A stretch of 64,000 nt of DNA, from contig NZ_CP083590.1 in assembly GCF_020099395.1 (NCBI RefSeq), positions 3,534,001 through 3,598,000 of the forward strand, in the 5' to 3' direction. The position numbers were made by a program, and so were the translations under genes. The stretch comes from Streptomyces mobaraensis (GTDB taxonomy: Bacteria; Actinomycetota; Actinomycetes; Streptomycetales; Streptomycetaceae). The notes under the pieces are model-generated. The model was not told the DNA's origin. It did not search any database and saw only the letters and a program-made list of their open reading frames with translations. Of this stretch, positions 1 through 8,202 are shown in pieces (the first letter of the stretch is position 1; each line of letters starts with the position of its first letter).

Positions 1-1
1 G

Positions 2-367
2 GACCAGCCTCCCCTGTCCGAGGCGGCCCCGGGCGGCTCCCCGCAGGACTCTCCAGCAGCCGCGCCCCGGCCGGTTCAGCCGAGTCGGCCGTCGCACGCG
101 ACTCAGACTCCTCCGACGTCGCAGGTGCCGCAGACGTCCCAGTCGGCGCGGGACGTCTCCGTGCCTCCGCAGGATCGGCTGACCGCCCGGGAGACGGAGA
201 TCCTCACCCTGATCGCGGAGGGGCTGTCCAACGCCGAGATCAGCGAACGCCTCTTCCTCAGCCGCGCCACGGTCAAGACGCACATCAACCGCGTCTTCGC
301 GAAGACCGGCGCCCGCGACCGCGCCCAGGCCGTCCGCTACGCCTACCGCTCCGGGCTGGTCGGCTGA
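2..367 (+). CDS. LuxR-type response regulator, C-terminal part (runs off left edge)
   Basis: The frame is open from base 2, so this is the 3' end of a longer gene (121 residues visible). The last 65 residues are a GerE/LuxR helix-turn-helix: LTARETEILTLIAEG, then SNAEISERL and the recognition helix SRATVKTHINRVFAKTG. Before it lies a Pro/Ser/Gln-rich linker that would join it to an N-terminal domain outside the window. A NarL-type receiver is the usual partner, but it cannot be seen here. The role is therefore DNA-binding transcriptional control, probably phosphorylation-dependent. The internal GTG at 125 is not needed as a start because there is no upstream stop. Confidence 0.85.
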   Translation, partial: DQPPLSEAAPGGSPQDSPAAAPRPVQPSRPSHATQTPPTSQVPQTSQSARDVSVPPQDRLTARETEILTLIAEGLSNAEISERLFLSRATVKTHINRVFAKTGARDRAQAVRYAYRSGLVG

Positions 368-408
368 CGCCCGGCACCCGACACCTCGGCGCCTCGCGCC
401 CCGGGTCG

Positions 409-864
409 TCAGGCGCGTCGGCGGTCGGTCGCGTCCTGCTGTTCCAGGGTGACCAGCAGGTCGGCCAGGGCGGGCAGAGCGTCGTCGATGGCCAGGCGGC
501 CGGCCGGGGGCAGGGCGTCGAGGGCGCGGCGGAGGGCGGCGGTGCTGGTGCGGTCGTAGCGGTCCAGCATGTCGAGGGCGCGCGGGGTGGCGGACAGGTG
601 GACCGTGCGCAGGTCGGTGGCGGACGGGGTGCGCTCGACCAGCTCCGCGGCGGCCATGGTGCGGACGAGGTTGCTGATCGTGGAGGGGGCGGCGCGGAGG
701 CGTATCGACGCCTCGCGCGGGGTGATGCTCCCGGTTTCGGCGAGTACGCGCAGCAGCTCGATCTGCGCTTCCGGGAGGTCGGGGAGCCCTTCCGAACGGC
801 GGGTGCGCAGCACGGCGCGGCGCAGGGGGCCGAGCAGCCGTCCGAGCTCTGTCGCGGTGTCCAT
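409..864 (-). CDS. MarR-family repressor, divergent from phenolic acid decarboxylase
   Basis: This is a 151-residue winged-helix protein of normal MarR length. The wHTH lies at about residues 25-95 (PEAQIELLRVLAETGSITPR, then APSTISNLVRTM and a wing ending in RTVHLSATPRAL). The ATG at 864 was preferred to an upstream one at 915 because the latter lies inside the palindrome at 889-917. Its back-to-back position with a phenolic acid decarboxylase gene, with one palindrome between them, suggests that it represses that gene and is relieved by phenolic acids. In other bacteria this job is often done by PadR, an unrelated winged-helix family, so the ligand is inferred. Confidence 0.85.
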   Translation of the reverse strand: MDTATELGRLLGPLRRAVLRTRRSEGLPDLPEAQIELLRVLAETGSITPREASIRLRAAPSTISNLVRTMAAAELVERTPSATDLRTVHLSATPRALDMLDRYDRTSTAALRRALDALPPAGRLAIDDALPALADLLVTLEQQDATDRRRA

Positions 865-888
865 GACTCCATTGTGCCGGTGAGGTTG

Positions 889-917
889 TTTTGCATCAAA
901 CATGTTTTGTTGCAAAA
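889..917. promoter_or_regulatory. Palindromic operator between marR and decarboxylase gene
   Basis: A 29-bp near-perfect palindrome has arms TTTTGCA and TGCAAAA, with further symmetric pairs inside and mismatches only near the centre. It is strikingly AT-rich for this genome and lies 25 bp from the regulator start and 40 bp from the decarboxylase start, where a MarR dimer could block both promoters. Confidence 0.75.
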
Positions 918-957
918 TGAAGTAGCCCGCACTTCAACAGCTCCTTGGAGGTAGATC

Positions 958-1476
958 ATGGGTGCGCTCAGCGACCTCGTCCCGGCGCAGGACCTCTCCG
1001 GCATCGTCGGCCACCGGTTCATCTACACGTACGCCAACGGCTGGCAGTACGAGATGTACGTCAAGAACGACCACACCATCGACTACCGCATCCACAGCGG
1101 CCACGTCGGCGGGCGCTGGGTCAAGGACCAGGAAGTCGATCTGGTCCAGCTCGGCGAGGACAGCTTCAAGGTGTCCTGGACCGAGCCCACCGGCACCTCG
1201 GTCGCCGTCAACATCATGCCGGGCAAGCGGCGGCTGCACGGCGTGATCTTCTTCCCGGACTGGATCCGGCAGCACGGCGAGCGGACCGTCTGCTTCCAGA
1301 ACGACCACCTGGACGAGATGCGCGCCTACCGTGACGCCGGGCCGACCTACCCCATCTACGTCGTCCCGGAGTTCGCCCGGATCACGCTCGACGAATACGT
1401 CGGTCCGGACGACGACTCGGTCATCTCCGTGGCTCCCGGGGACCTTCCGGAGGGCTGGGCCGAGCGCGTCGGCTGA
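958..1476 (+). CDS. padC: Phenolic acid decarboxylase
   Basis: A 172-residue protein matches the cofactor-free phenolic acid decarboxylase family, which converts ferulic, p-coumaric and caffeic acids to vinyl phenols in the cytosol. Hallmarks are [20 protein letters not shown] near the N terminus, [19 protein letters not shown], and a C-terminal segment with FPDWIRQH. These form the small lipocalin-like barrel with its Tyr, Arg and Glu active-site residues. Length is typical. A strong GGAGG lies 6 nt before the ATG. The gene is divergent from a MarR regulator and shares its operator. It detoxifies plant-derived hydroxycinnamates, which fits a soil saprophyte. Confidence 0.92.
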   Translation: MGALSDLVPAQDLSGIVGHRFIYTYANGWQYEMYVKNDHTIDYRIHSGHVGGRWVKDQEVDLVQLGEDSFKVSWTEPTGTSVAVNIMPGKRRLHGVIFFPDWIRQHGERTVCFQNDHLDEMRAYRDAGPTYPIYVVPEFARITLDEYVGPDDDSVISVAPGDLPEGWAERVG

Positions 1477-1510
1477 GCGGACGGCACCCCGAGGCGCCCC
1501 GACGCGCCCG

Positions 1511-1573
1511 GACCGGTCGGACCGCCCAGACCGGTCGGACCGCCCAGACCGGTCGGACCGATCGAACCGGTCA
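1511..1573. repeat. 18-bp tandem repeat downstream of decarboxylase
   Basis: Two complete copies of GACCGGTCGGACCGCCCA are followed by a partial third and a degenerate fourth. Each unit carries the palindrome GACCGGTC. The array sits between the convergent decarboxylase and oxidase genes. Confidence 0.8.
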
Positions 1574-1609
1574 GGGGAGCCCGCTCGGGATCGGCCCTCA
1601 TGGCTCCCC

Positions 1610-2101
1610 CTACGGCTCGGGGTTGCGGAAGGTGAACATCTTTCCGGGATCGATCCGGGCCCACGCCATGTCCTTGAGCCATCCGTCCCACAGCGCCCTC
1701 CCGTGCAACTCGATCAGGTAGTTCTCCAGGTCCGGGTCCTCCGTCGGCGACACCTGAACGGCCTTGCCGTGCACGGTGATCTGCAGCCGCTGCCCGTCGA
1801 AGAAGGTGGCGCTGACCGCGGGGCGGGCGCGGATGTGACGGACCCGGACGGAATCCGGACCGGATCCGAAGTGGAAGCGGCCCCGGTAGAAGTGCCCGTC
1901 GACGGGGCCGACCCGGGGGTCGCCCGAGGTGCCGGCGGTGGCCAGCGCCATGATCTTGATGCCGTCGAGCGCGGCCACGACTCCGGTCGCGTCCATCCGG
2001 CGGTCCTCGCCGATGATCCGGCGCAGATGGGGGCCCGCCCCGGCGTAGCTGTCGTCGAGCAGGCGCTGGAGAGCTTTCATGTCTTCCGGCGTCTCGTACA
2101 T
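1610..2101 (-). CDS. Pyridoxamine 5'-phosphate oxidase-fold protein (split-barrel flavoenzyme)
   Basis: This 163-residue protein has the split beta-barrel pattern of the PNPOx-like family: GIKIMALATAGTSGDPRVGPVDGHFYRGRFHFGS as the first strands, then PAVSATFFDGQRLQITVHGKAVQV and a C-terminal helix. Such proteins bind FMN or F420. The Streptomyces members are mostly uncharacterised oxidoreductases, so the substrate is unknown. The start at 2101 has GTGGGGAAC directly upstream. An in-frame start further upstream would overlap the promoter zone of the divergent peptidase gene. Confidence 0.75.
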   Translation of the reverse strand: MYETPEDMKALQRLLDDSYAGAGPHLRRIIGEDRRMDATGVVAALDGIKIMALATAGTSGDPRVGPVDGHFYRGRFHFGSGPDSVRVRHIRARPAVSATFFDGQRLQITVHGKAVQVSPTEDPDLENYLIELHGRALWDGWLKDMAWARIDPGKMFTFRNPEP

Positions 2102-2170
2102 GTTCCCCACTATGAGTCCGGCCACTGACAGCGGTCGGCGAAACGCCCGGCGTCCGGCCCTACCGGCTCG

Positions 2171-2222
2171 ACAACCACCCGTGAGAGTCACGGAGTTATC
2201 CACAAGCGGGTGGTTGTCCACA
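2171..2222. promoter_or_regulatory. Two DnaA-box-like 9-mers and a 10-bp inverted repeat
   Basis: TTATCCACA (2196-2204), the classical DnaA box, and TTGTCCACA (2214-2222), the form favoured in Streptomyces oriC, lie in the same orientation 18 bp apart. A 10-bp inverted repeat (ACAACCACCC at 2171-2180, GGGTGGTTGT at 2208-2217) overlaps them. The block lies between the divergent oxidase and S9 peptidase genes, about 50 bp before the peptidase start. Confidence 0.6.
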
Positions 2223-2273
2223 GACTCGGTGCCGTCCGAGCCGGATGTCGGTGGTTCGGCGCAGAATGGGGTC

Positions 2274-4133
2274 ATGACTGAGAGCAACGGGGCCCTACGG
2301 GGCGACGAGTCCATGCCCGACTGGGAGAAGCGCTTCCGGGCGCCCCGCACGGGGCTGCCCGGATGGGCGGAAGAGGCGCCGGACCGCTCGCTGTTCACCT
2401 CCAACGCGACCGGCACCTACGAGGTGTACGCGTGGGACCGGGCGAGCGGTGAGCGGCGGCAGGTGACGGACCGCCCCAACGGCACCACGGGCGGGATACT
2501 GACGCCGGACGGCGAGTGGATCTGGTGGTTCTCGGACACGGACGGCGACGAGTTCGGCGTCTGGATGCGACAGCCCTTCCACGGCGGAGCGGACGAGCCG
2601 GCGGTGCCCGGCCTGGAGCCCTCCTACCCGAGCGGTCTGGCCCTGGGCCGGGACGGCACCGCGGTCGTCGGCCGGTCCACCGACAAGTCAGGCTCGTCGG
2701 TCCACGTGGCCCGCCCGGGCGCGGAGCCGATGGAGATCTACCGCCACGACGAGTCGGCCGTGGTCGCCGGGCTCTCGCACGACAGCACCCTGATCGCGAT
2801 AGAGCACACCGAGCACGGCGACGCCATGCACTCGGCCGTGCGGATCCTCCGGCTGGACGGCACGACCGTGGCGGAGCTGGACGACACCCAGGGCGGCACC
2901 CAGGAGCTCGGGCTGTCGGTGACGGCCTTCTCCCCCGTCCCGGGTGACTCCCGGCTGCTCCTCGGCCACCAGCGGCGCGGCCGGTGGGAGCCCCTGCTGT
3001 GGGACGCGGTCACCGGTGAGGAGACCGTGATCTCCCTCGACCTCCCCGGCGACCTGGAAGCCGACTGGTACCCGGACGGTTCGGCCCTGCTCGTCGAGCA
3101 CAGCCACCACGCCCGCACCGAGCTGTGGCGTTACGACCTGGCGGACGGTTCTCTGAGCCGTCTGGACACCCCCTCGGGCACGGTGTCCGGTGCCCTGGCG
3201 CGCCCCGACGGGTCGGTGGAGTTCCTCTGGTCCTCGGCCGAGAAGCCGCCCGTGGTCCGCTCCACGGCCGGGCACGTGGTGCTGGAGGCACCGGCCGGGG
3301 CGGACGGTGTGGTCCGGGCGCCCGAGTCGGTCCCGGTGGAGGACATATGGGTGGACGGGCCCGGCGGCAAGGTCCACGCCCTGCTGCAGAAGCCGGCGGG
3401 CGAGGGCCCCTTCCCGACCGTCTTCGAGATCCACGGCGGCCCAACCTGGCACGACAGCGACGCCTTCGCCGCCGGCCCGGCGGCCTGGGTGGACCACGGT
3501 TTCGCGGTCGTCCGAGTCAACTACCGCGGCTCCACCGGTTACGGCCGGGCGTGGACGGACGCGCTCAAGCACCGCGTCGGGTTGATCGAGCTGGAGGACA
3601 TCGCGGCCGTCCGTGAGCACGTCGTCGCCACCGGTCTCGCCGACCCCGAGAAGCTGGTGCTGTCGGGCGGCTCCTGGGGCGGATACCTGACGCTGCTGGG
3701 AGTGGGCACGCAGCCCGGCGCCTGGACGGTGGGCCTGGCCGCCGTGCCCGTCGCCGACTACGTCACGGCGTACCACGACGAGATGGAGGCGCTGAAGGCC
3801 CTCGACCGCACTCTGCTCGGCGGCACTCCCGAGGAGGTGCCGGAGCGCTTCGCCGCCTCGTCACCGATCACTTACGTGGACGAGGTCCGGGCGCCGGTCT
3901 ACATCTCGGCCGGCGTGAACGACCCCCGGTGCCCCATACGCCAGGTGGAGAACTACGTGCGGCGGCTCGAGGAGCGCGGTCACCCGCACGAGGTGTACCG
4001 GTACGACGCCGGCCACGGCTCGCTGGTCGTGGAGGAGCGGATCAAGCAGCTCCGGCTGGAGATCGCTTTCGCGGAGCGTCACCTGGGCCTTCGGGACGGC
4101 CGCCCGGAGCACCGGAGCGCCGCACCGGCGTGA
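2274..4133 (+). CDS. Prolyl oligopeptidase-family (S9) serine peptidase
   Basis: A 619-residue cytosolic peptidase, with no signal peptide. The N-terminal ~370 residues are WD/TolB-like beta-propeller blades (YEVYAWDRASGERRQVT, then TPDGEWIWWFSDTDGDEFG). The C-terminal alpha/beta-hydrolase domain holds the triad: Ser467 in GGSWGGY, Asp550 in GVNDPRCP and His581 in YDAGHGS. An oxyanion-type HGGP lies near residue 390. This is the acylaminoacyl-peptidase/dipeptidyl-peptidase architecture that trims short or N-blocked peptides. The start at 2274 begins just before the first conserved propeller sequence; an earlier in-frame start would cross the DnaA-box region. Length is usual for S9C. Confidence 0.88.
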   Translation: MTESNGALRGDESMPDWEKRFRAPRTGLPGWAEEAPDRSLFTSNATGTYEVYAWDRASGERRQVTDRPNGTTGGILTPDGEWIWWFSDTDGDEFGVWMRQPFHGGADEPAVPGLEPSYPSGLALGRDGTAVVGRSTDKSGSSVHVARPGAEPMEIYRHDESAVVAGLSHDSTLIAIEHTEHGDAMHSAVRILRLDGTTVAELDDTQGGTQELGLSVTAFSPVPGDSRLLLGHQRRGRWEPLLWDAVTGEETVISLDLPGDLEADWYPDGSALLVEHSHHARTELWRYDLADGSLSRLDTPSGTVSGALARPDGSVEFLWSSAEKPPVVRSTAGHVVLEAPAGADGVVRAPESVPVEDIWVDGPGGKVHALLQKPAGEGPFPTVFEIHGGPTWHDSDAFAAGPAAWVDHGFAVVRVNYRGSTGYGRAWTDALKHRVGLIELEDIAAVREHVVATGLADPEKLVLSGGSWGGYLTLLGVGTQPGAWTVGLAAVPVADYVTAYHDEMEALKALDRTLLGGTPEEVPERFAASSPITYVDEVRAPVYISAGVNDPRCPIRQVENYVRRLEERGHPHEVYRYDAGHGSLVVEERIKQLRLEIAFAERHLGLRDGRPEHRSAAPA

Positions 4134-4164
4134 TGCCGGTGTCGGGTAGCCGGGCATGAGGCGC

Positions 4165-4229
4165 CCGGACATCGGGCGCCCCGGATATCGGGCGCCCCGG
4201 ATATCGGATGGCCCGTACATCGGGCGCCC
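4165..4229. repeat. 16-bp tandem repeat after the S9 peptidase
   Basis: There are four units of the type CCGGATATCGGGCGCC (one is 17 nt with a variant end). Each is internally dyad-symmetric around GATATC or GACATC, so the array can form several alternative hairpins. It lies between convergent genes and may serve as their terminator. Confidence 0.75.
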
Positions 4230-4337
4230 GGCGCGAGGTGCAGGTGCGTCGTGCAGTGCAGGTGCAGGTGCCGGGCCCCGGCCGGAAGCGGGGCTCTGCG
4301 TCCGGCGGCGGGCGGGGTCCGGCCGGGAACCGGTTCG

Positions 4338-5225
4338 TCAGGCCACGGGGGTCTGGTCGGGCGCAGCGGCTTGGCCAGCCGCCGGGGTCTTGCCCGCCGC
4401 GGTGGGTGCGGCGGATGCGGCCGATGCCGTGGCCGCGGCGACCGGACCCGGGTCCGGGGCGAGGCCCAGGGCAGCGTCCCGCGCGGCCTCGGCCTCGCGA
4501 CGGAACAGCCGGAACCACATGAAGAGCACGAAGCCCACGAAGACGAACCACTCACCGGTGTAACCGAGGTTCTGGAACGCCTTGAGGTCCAGGCCGGTGT
4601 TGGGCGGAGCGGCCGGGGGCACCGGGGTCAGGGGGGCGGGCGCGTCCGTCGCCGTGATCCAGGCGTCGTACACCTGATAGGGAAGGAGGTTGACCAGTGA
4701 AGCGGCACTGATGACGCCCAGTTGGCCGGCGGGCAGGCCGCCGGTGTGCACGCCCTTCGACGTCGCGCTCTCCGACGACTGGAGCGCGCCGGCGACGGTG
4801 ACCCGGCCGGGCGGCGGGGCCGGCACCTTGGCCGTGTCCGCCTTGGAGTCGGCGTCACCGGGCACCCAGCCGCGGACCACGGGCAGCGCCTTGCCGTCGT
4901 CGGTGCGCAGCGGCGTCAGGACGTAGAAGCCCTTGCGGTCGTCGAGGTCGCGGTCGGGCACGAGCAGCTGGTGCTCGGTGTCGTAGCGGCCGGTGGCACT
5001 GGCCTTGCGTCCCGAGGTCTCCGTCGTCACCGGCAGCAGGTCGCGCAGCGGCGTGGCGGCGGCACGGCGCGCCTCGTCGGCCTGGGTCTGCTGTTCGTGG
5101 TGCGAGTCGACGCGGGTCTCGAAGCGGCCGAGCTGCCAGCTGCCCATGAAGAGGCAGAAGGGGATGGCGAGCACGGCGAAGACGTTGATCCCCCACCAGC
5201 GAGGAGTCAGCAGGAACCGGTACAC
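4338..5225 (-). CDS. SURF1-family cytochrome oxidase assembly protein
   Basis: A 295-residue membrane protein. TM1 is at residues ~9-28 (GINVFAVLAIPFCLFMGSW), followed by QLGRFETRVD. The extracytoplasmic domain carries GRYDTEHQLLVPDR, KGFYVLTPLR and VVRGWVPG. TM2 is near residue 240 (WFVFVGFVLFMWFRLFRRE). This is the standard SURF1 layout. SURF1 assists haem insertion into the aa3 oxidase subunit I at the plasma membrane. The GTG at 5225 gives a short N terminus before TM1; the upstream extension is Arg/Pro-rich and unlike the family. The Ala/Pro tail (~45 residues) is an actinobacterial feature. Confidence 0.85.
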   Translation of the reverse strand: MYRFLLTPRWWGINVFAVLAIPFCLFMGSWQLGRFETRVDSHHEQQTQADEARRAAATPLRDLLPVTTETSGRKASATGRYDTEHQLLVPDRDLDDRKGFYVLTPLRTDDGKALPVVRGWVPGDADSKADTAKVPAPPPGRVTVAGALQSSESATSKGVHTGGLPAGQLGVISAASLVNLLPYQVYDAWITATDAPAPLTPVPPAAPPNTGLDLKAFQNLGYTGEWFVFVGFVLFMWFRLFRREAEAARDAALGLAPDPGPVAAATASAASAAPTAAGKTPAAGQAAAPDQTPVA

Positions 5226-5305
5226 ACGTCCACGGTACGGGGAACGCGGAGCGTGACGGCAGGCGGCCCTCGGGTTGGGCCGCCCCTCGGAGGCCGGTTC
5301 GCGGT

Positions 5306-6805
5306 CTACGTGGGCGGGGCGACGGCCGGGAGGGCGCCCGTGTGGTAGACGGTCCCGGCGCACGCGTCGGGGATGCGGGCCTCCGCCGCGGCCGGTTCAC
5401 CGGCCACCGGGGTGTTGGTGAGGGTGACGCTGCCCGTCGGCGCCGGCGGGGCGGGCGTCTCGGGCGGCACGACGGCGGGAGGGGAGGGTGAGATTGAGGC
5501 GGCGGGGGCGTCGGCGTCCCGGCCGACCGATTTGCCGGGGGCACTGGCGGCGGGGGGCGGCGTGGCGGTGCCGGCGGCTTTAGTACAGCCCGCCGATCCG
5601 CTGCTCGTGGCGGGGATCCAGGCGAACTTCACCTCGTACGCCTGCCCCGGTCGGAGGACCACCGTGCTGGGTGCCCGCTCAGGGTCGGGGAGGCCGGCCG
5701 CCGGGTCGCCGGCGGTGTGGTCCACGACGGAGACGCGCGCCTTCTGCGCGCCGCCTCCGGTCTGGGCGACGAGTTCTCCGGGGCCGGTCACGGCGCACAG
5801 GGCGTGCGAGACGTTGACGATGCGGAAGGCGCCGTACACGCGGCCCGTGCCGTCGGCGGCGCCGACCGTCCCCGACCCCTTGCCGAGCTGGGCGCGGTCG
5901 CAGGTCGGAGCGGCGGCGCTGAAGGTGACGCCGGGGGTCGGGGAGGTGCTGCCGGCGGTGCCGTGGGGACGGCTCGGTTCCCGGCTCGCCTCGGGGGTGC
6001 CGGCCTCACCGCCCGGCTGCTCGACGCGGTGCTCGCCACGGGCGGCCGTTCCGCCGCCGGGCCGTGCGGTATCGGCGGGGCCGCCGTCGCGTTCTCCCGC
6101 GCCGACCGTCTCCTCGGCGTGCCGGTGGCTGTTCGCGGCGTTGGCGGGGCGGTCGTCGGAGCCGAGGACTCCGACGGTGTCGGCGACGTGCATCAGGGCG
6201 GGCACCGCCGCCCCCACCAGCACCACGGCCGCCACCGCGCCGCCCAGCGCCTGACGTCGGCGGGTGCGCCGGGCGGGTACGGCACGGCGCAGGTGTTCCA
6301 GCGCGTCGTCGGAGGGTTCGAGGTTCTCGACGGCCCCCTGCAGCATCCGGCGCAGCGCCTGCTCGTCGAGGGGCCGGCCGTCGAGGGGCCGGTCGTCGCT
6401 TTGGGGGCTTCCGTAAGGCTGCGCGCCGTGCGGCTGCGCGCCAGGCGAGGGTGCGCCGAGTGAGTGCGCGCCATGCGGCTGGATGTCGTGCGGCCGTGAG
6501 TCGTGCGGTTGCCCGTCGTACGGCTGCGCCTCGTGCGGCCGCTCAGCGTGCGACTGCGAGTCATGCGGCCGTGAGTCGTGCGACTGCGAGTCGTGTGGGC
6601 GTCGGTCCGGAAACTGGTCGTTCACGTGCTGCTCGTTCGGGTGCTGTTCGCCCGGGCGCGGCGGTGCGGCGGGCGGCGGTGCGGCGGGCGGCGGTGCGGC
6701 GGGCGGCGGTCCGGGGTGGGGGGACGTCGGATCGTTCGGGGAGGATGTCCATCGGTTGCCGTGGCGGCCGCGGAAGCGGCCGTCGCCCGGATTGCGGTGG
6801 TTCAT
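5306..6805 (-). CDS. Membrane protein partner of the ECF sigma factor (anti-sigma-like, DUF4232-like exterior)
   Basis: This 499-residue protein starts inside the stop codon of the upstream sigma factor gene (ATGA overlap), so the two are translationally coupled. Residues ~1-150 are disordered: Pro/Ala repeats, then His/Asp/Ser/Gln repeats such as HDSQSHDSRPHDSQSH. A short helical motif follows (ALRRMLQGAVENLEPSDDALEHLRRAVPARR), then one TM segment (QALGGAVAAVVLVGAAVPAL), a long linker, and a C-terminal domain with CDRAQL, GAFRIVNVSHALCAVTGPG and VVLRPGQAYEVKFAW. The last resembles DUF4232 secreted domains. The cytosolic segment could bind the sigma factor, but no canonical ZAS motif is visible, so anti-sigma function is inferred from coupling and topology. 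Confidence 0.75.
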   Translation of the reverse strand: MNHRNPGDGRFRGRHGNRWTSSPNDPTSPHPGPPPAAPPPAAPPPAAPPRPGEQHPNEQHVNDQFPDRRPHDSQSHDSRPHDSQSHAERPHEAQPYDGQPHDSRPHDIQPHGAHSLGAPSPGAQPHGAQPYGSPQSDDRPLDGRPLDEQALRRMLQGAVENLEPSDDALEHLRRAVPARRTRRRQALGGAVAAVVLVGAAVPALMHVADTVGVLGSDDRPANAANSHRHAEETVGAGERDGGPADTARPGGGTAARGEHRVEQPGGEAGTPEASREPSRPHGTAGSTSPTPGVTFSAAAPTCDRAQLGKGSGTVGAADGTGRVYGAFRIVNVSHALCAVTGPGELVAQTGGGAQKARVSVVDHTAGDPAAGLPDPERAPSTVVLRPGQAYEVKFAWIPATSSGSAGCTKAAGTATPPPAASAPGKSVGRDADAPAASISPSPPAVVPPETPAPPAPTGSVTLTNTPVAGEPAAAEARIPDACAGTVYHTGALPAVAPPT

Positions 6806-7641
6806 GCCGGAGCCTCCATGGCGACACGGAGCGCGGCGATGCCCCGTGAGCCGTACGCCTTGACCGAGCCGATCGAGAGGCCCAGCACCTCGGCGACCTG
6901 GGCCTCGGTCATGTCGGCGAAGTACCGCAGGACGAGCACCTCACGCTGCCGGCGCTGCAGGCCGCGCATCGCCTTGATCAATTGGTCTCGCTCCAGCTGT
7001 TCGTACGCCCCCTCCTCGGCGCTCGCCATGTCGGGCATCGGCTTGGAGAGCAGCTTGAGACCCAGGATGCGGCGGCGCAGCGCGGAGCGGGACAGGTTGA
7101 CGACAGTCTGCCGCAGGTAGGCCAGGGTCTTTTCCGGCTCGCGGACCCGGTTACGGGCGGAATGCACCCGGATGAAAGCTTCCTGCACGACGTCCTCGCA
7201 GGACGCGGTGTCGTCCAGGAGCAGCGCGGCCAGTCCGAGCAGCGACCGGTAGTGCGCCCGGTAGGTCTCCGTGAGGTGATCGACCGTGGTGCCGACGGCC
7301 ATCGCCGCGTCGGCGGTCCCCGGCCGGACGTCGGCGTCCTGACGCGCCCCGGGCTGCTGCAGCGCGGTCACCGAAGCATGGGTCGCCACGCTCTGGGCTT
7401 CACCGGTCTGCGCGTCGGCGGCCCGGCCCCGGGTGGGCTGGGCCGGGATGCGAGCCGTCCGCTCGGACGTGGCGGACGAGGCAGAGGGAGCAGACGAAGC
7501 AGCGCCGGATTCAGAGCCCGGAGCGGGAGACGACGGGGGCCAAGGGGCGATCACCGGCATACCGCCCACAGCCCGCGTACGCGAGCGCGCGGCGACGCTT
7601 CCGCGCCTCGGGACCGTTGCGATGCTGATGACCTCTGCCAC
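6802..7641 (-). CDS. ECF RNA polymerase sigma factor, SigE-like
   Basis: The protein is 279 residues long. Sigma region 2 lies at ~118-185 (HYRSLLGLAALLLDDTASCEDVVQEAFIRVHSA) and region 4 at ~225-275 (LQRRQREVLVLRYFADMTEA, then SIGSVKAYGSRGIAALR). The first ~110 residues are low complexity. The GTG at 7641 is the longest reading; an internal ATG at 7305 would give a minimal ECF factor, but its ribosome site is weak. Region 4 resembles the actinobacterial SigE-like ECF group. It forms an operon with the overlapping membrane protein gene, the usual arrangement of a sigma factor and its membrane regulator, and probably responds to an envelope signal. Confidence 0.88.
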   Translation of the reverse strand: MAEVISIATVPRRGSVAARSRTRAVGGMPVIAPWPPSSPAPGSESGAASSAPSASSATSERTARIPAQPTRGRAADAQTGEAQSVATHASVTALQQPGARQDADVRPGTADAAMAVGTTVDHLTETYRAHYRSLLGLAALLLDDTASCEDVVQEAFIRVHSARNRVREPEKTLAYLRQTVVNLSRSALRRRILGLKLLSKPMPDMASAEEGAYEQLERDQLIKAMRGLQRRQREVLVLRYFADMTEAQVAEVLGLSIGSVKAYGSRGIAALRVAMEAPA

Positions 7642-8137
7642 GTCTGTTGGACACGCTTCCCCCCGACAGGGTTGTACGCGCTCGGCGCCCCGGCCGCCGA
7701 CGTGTCACGGACCGCCGCGCCGTGTGCCGCCATGCGTACCAGCCCTCCTCATGCCGCGAAACGCCCTGATCCCCGGCCGCCTTGAGCGAAGGCGGCGAGC
7801 AGGCCCCCGCCGGGCGGCCGGTCCTGGCGCCGGACGGGCACCGCGGTCCTGCCGTGCCCATGCCGCCGCCGGCCAGGGCGGCGGAAAGCGCGCGAAACGG
7901 GAAGCGCCTGCTCGAACGGAGCGTCCGCGCAGTTCAAGGGGCCCGGACCAATGGCTTGATCACAGAACCTTCACACGTTCCCCAGTATTGCGGAGCACCC
8001 GTCCCCGCCGCCACGAGTTCGGCAATCCGGGGACGGCGGGATACGGACCCGGAGCCACCGCTCGGACGCTCACCGACGGCGGGCGCGGCGGACGCGAGGA
8101 GACAAACCATCTGCCCCGCAAGCCCGTTGACGAAACA
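7642..8137. other. Intergenic region without a supported gene
   Basis: About 500 bp lie between the sigma factor start and the ask terminator. Reading frames here lack codon bias and recognisable sequence. A GGAAC-type motif on the minus strand (GGGGAACG, 7975-7985 region) could be an ECF -35 element, but I could not identify a convincing -10. Confidence 0.5.
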
Positions 8138-8172
8138 GGCGGCGCCGATGTCGTCATGACGACGGCGCCGCC
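8138..8172 (-). terminator. Rho-independent-type terminator of ask
   Basis: Arms GGCGGCGCCG and CGGCGCCGCC (10 bp) enclose an inner palindrome TCGTCATGACGA. It lies 30 bp after the ask stop codon. There is no T-run, as is common for Streptomyces terminators. Confidence 0.7.
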
Positions 8173-8202
8173 GGTCCTGCCCCCCCTGTGACCGTCAGCG
8201 GG

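Noticed and set aside
7782..8159. Open frames in the gap between the sigma factor and ask
   Set aside because: No ribosome site, no typical codon pattern and no recognisable sequence; region treated as non-coding.
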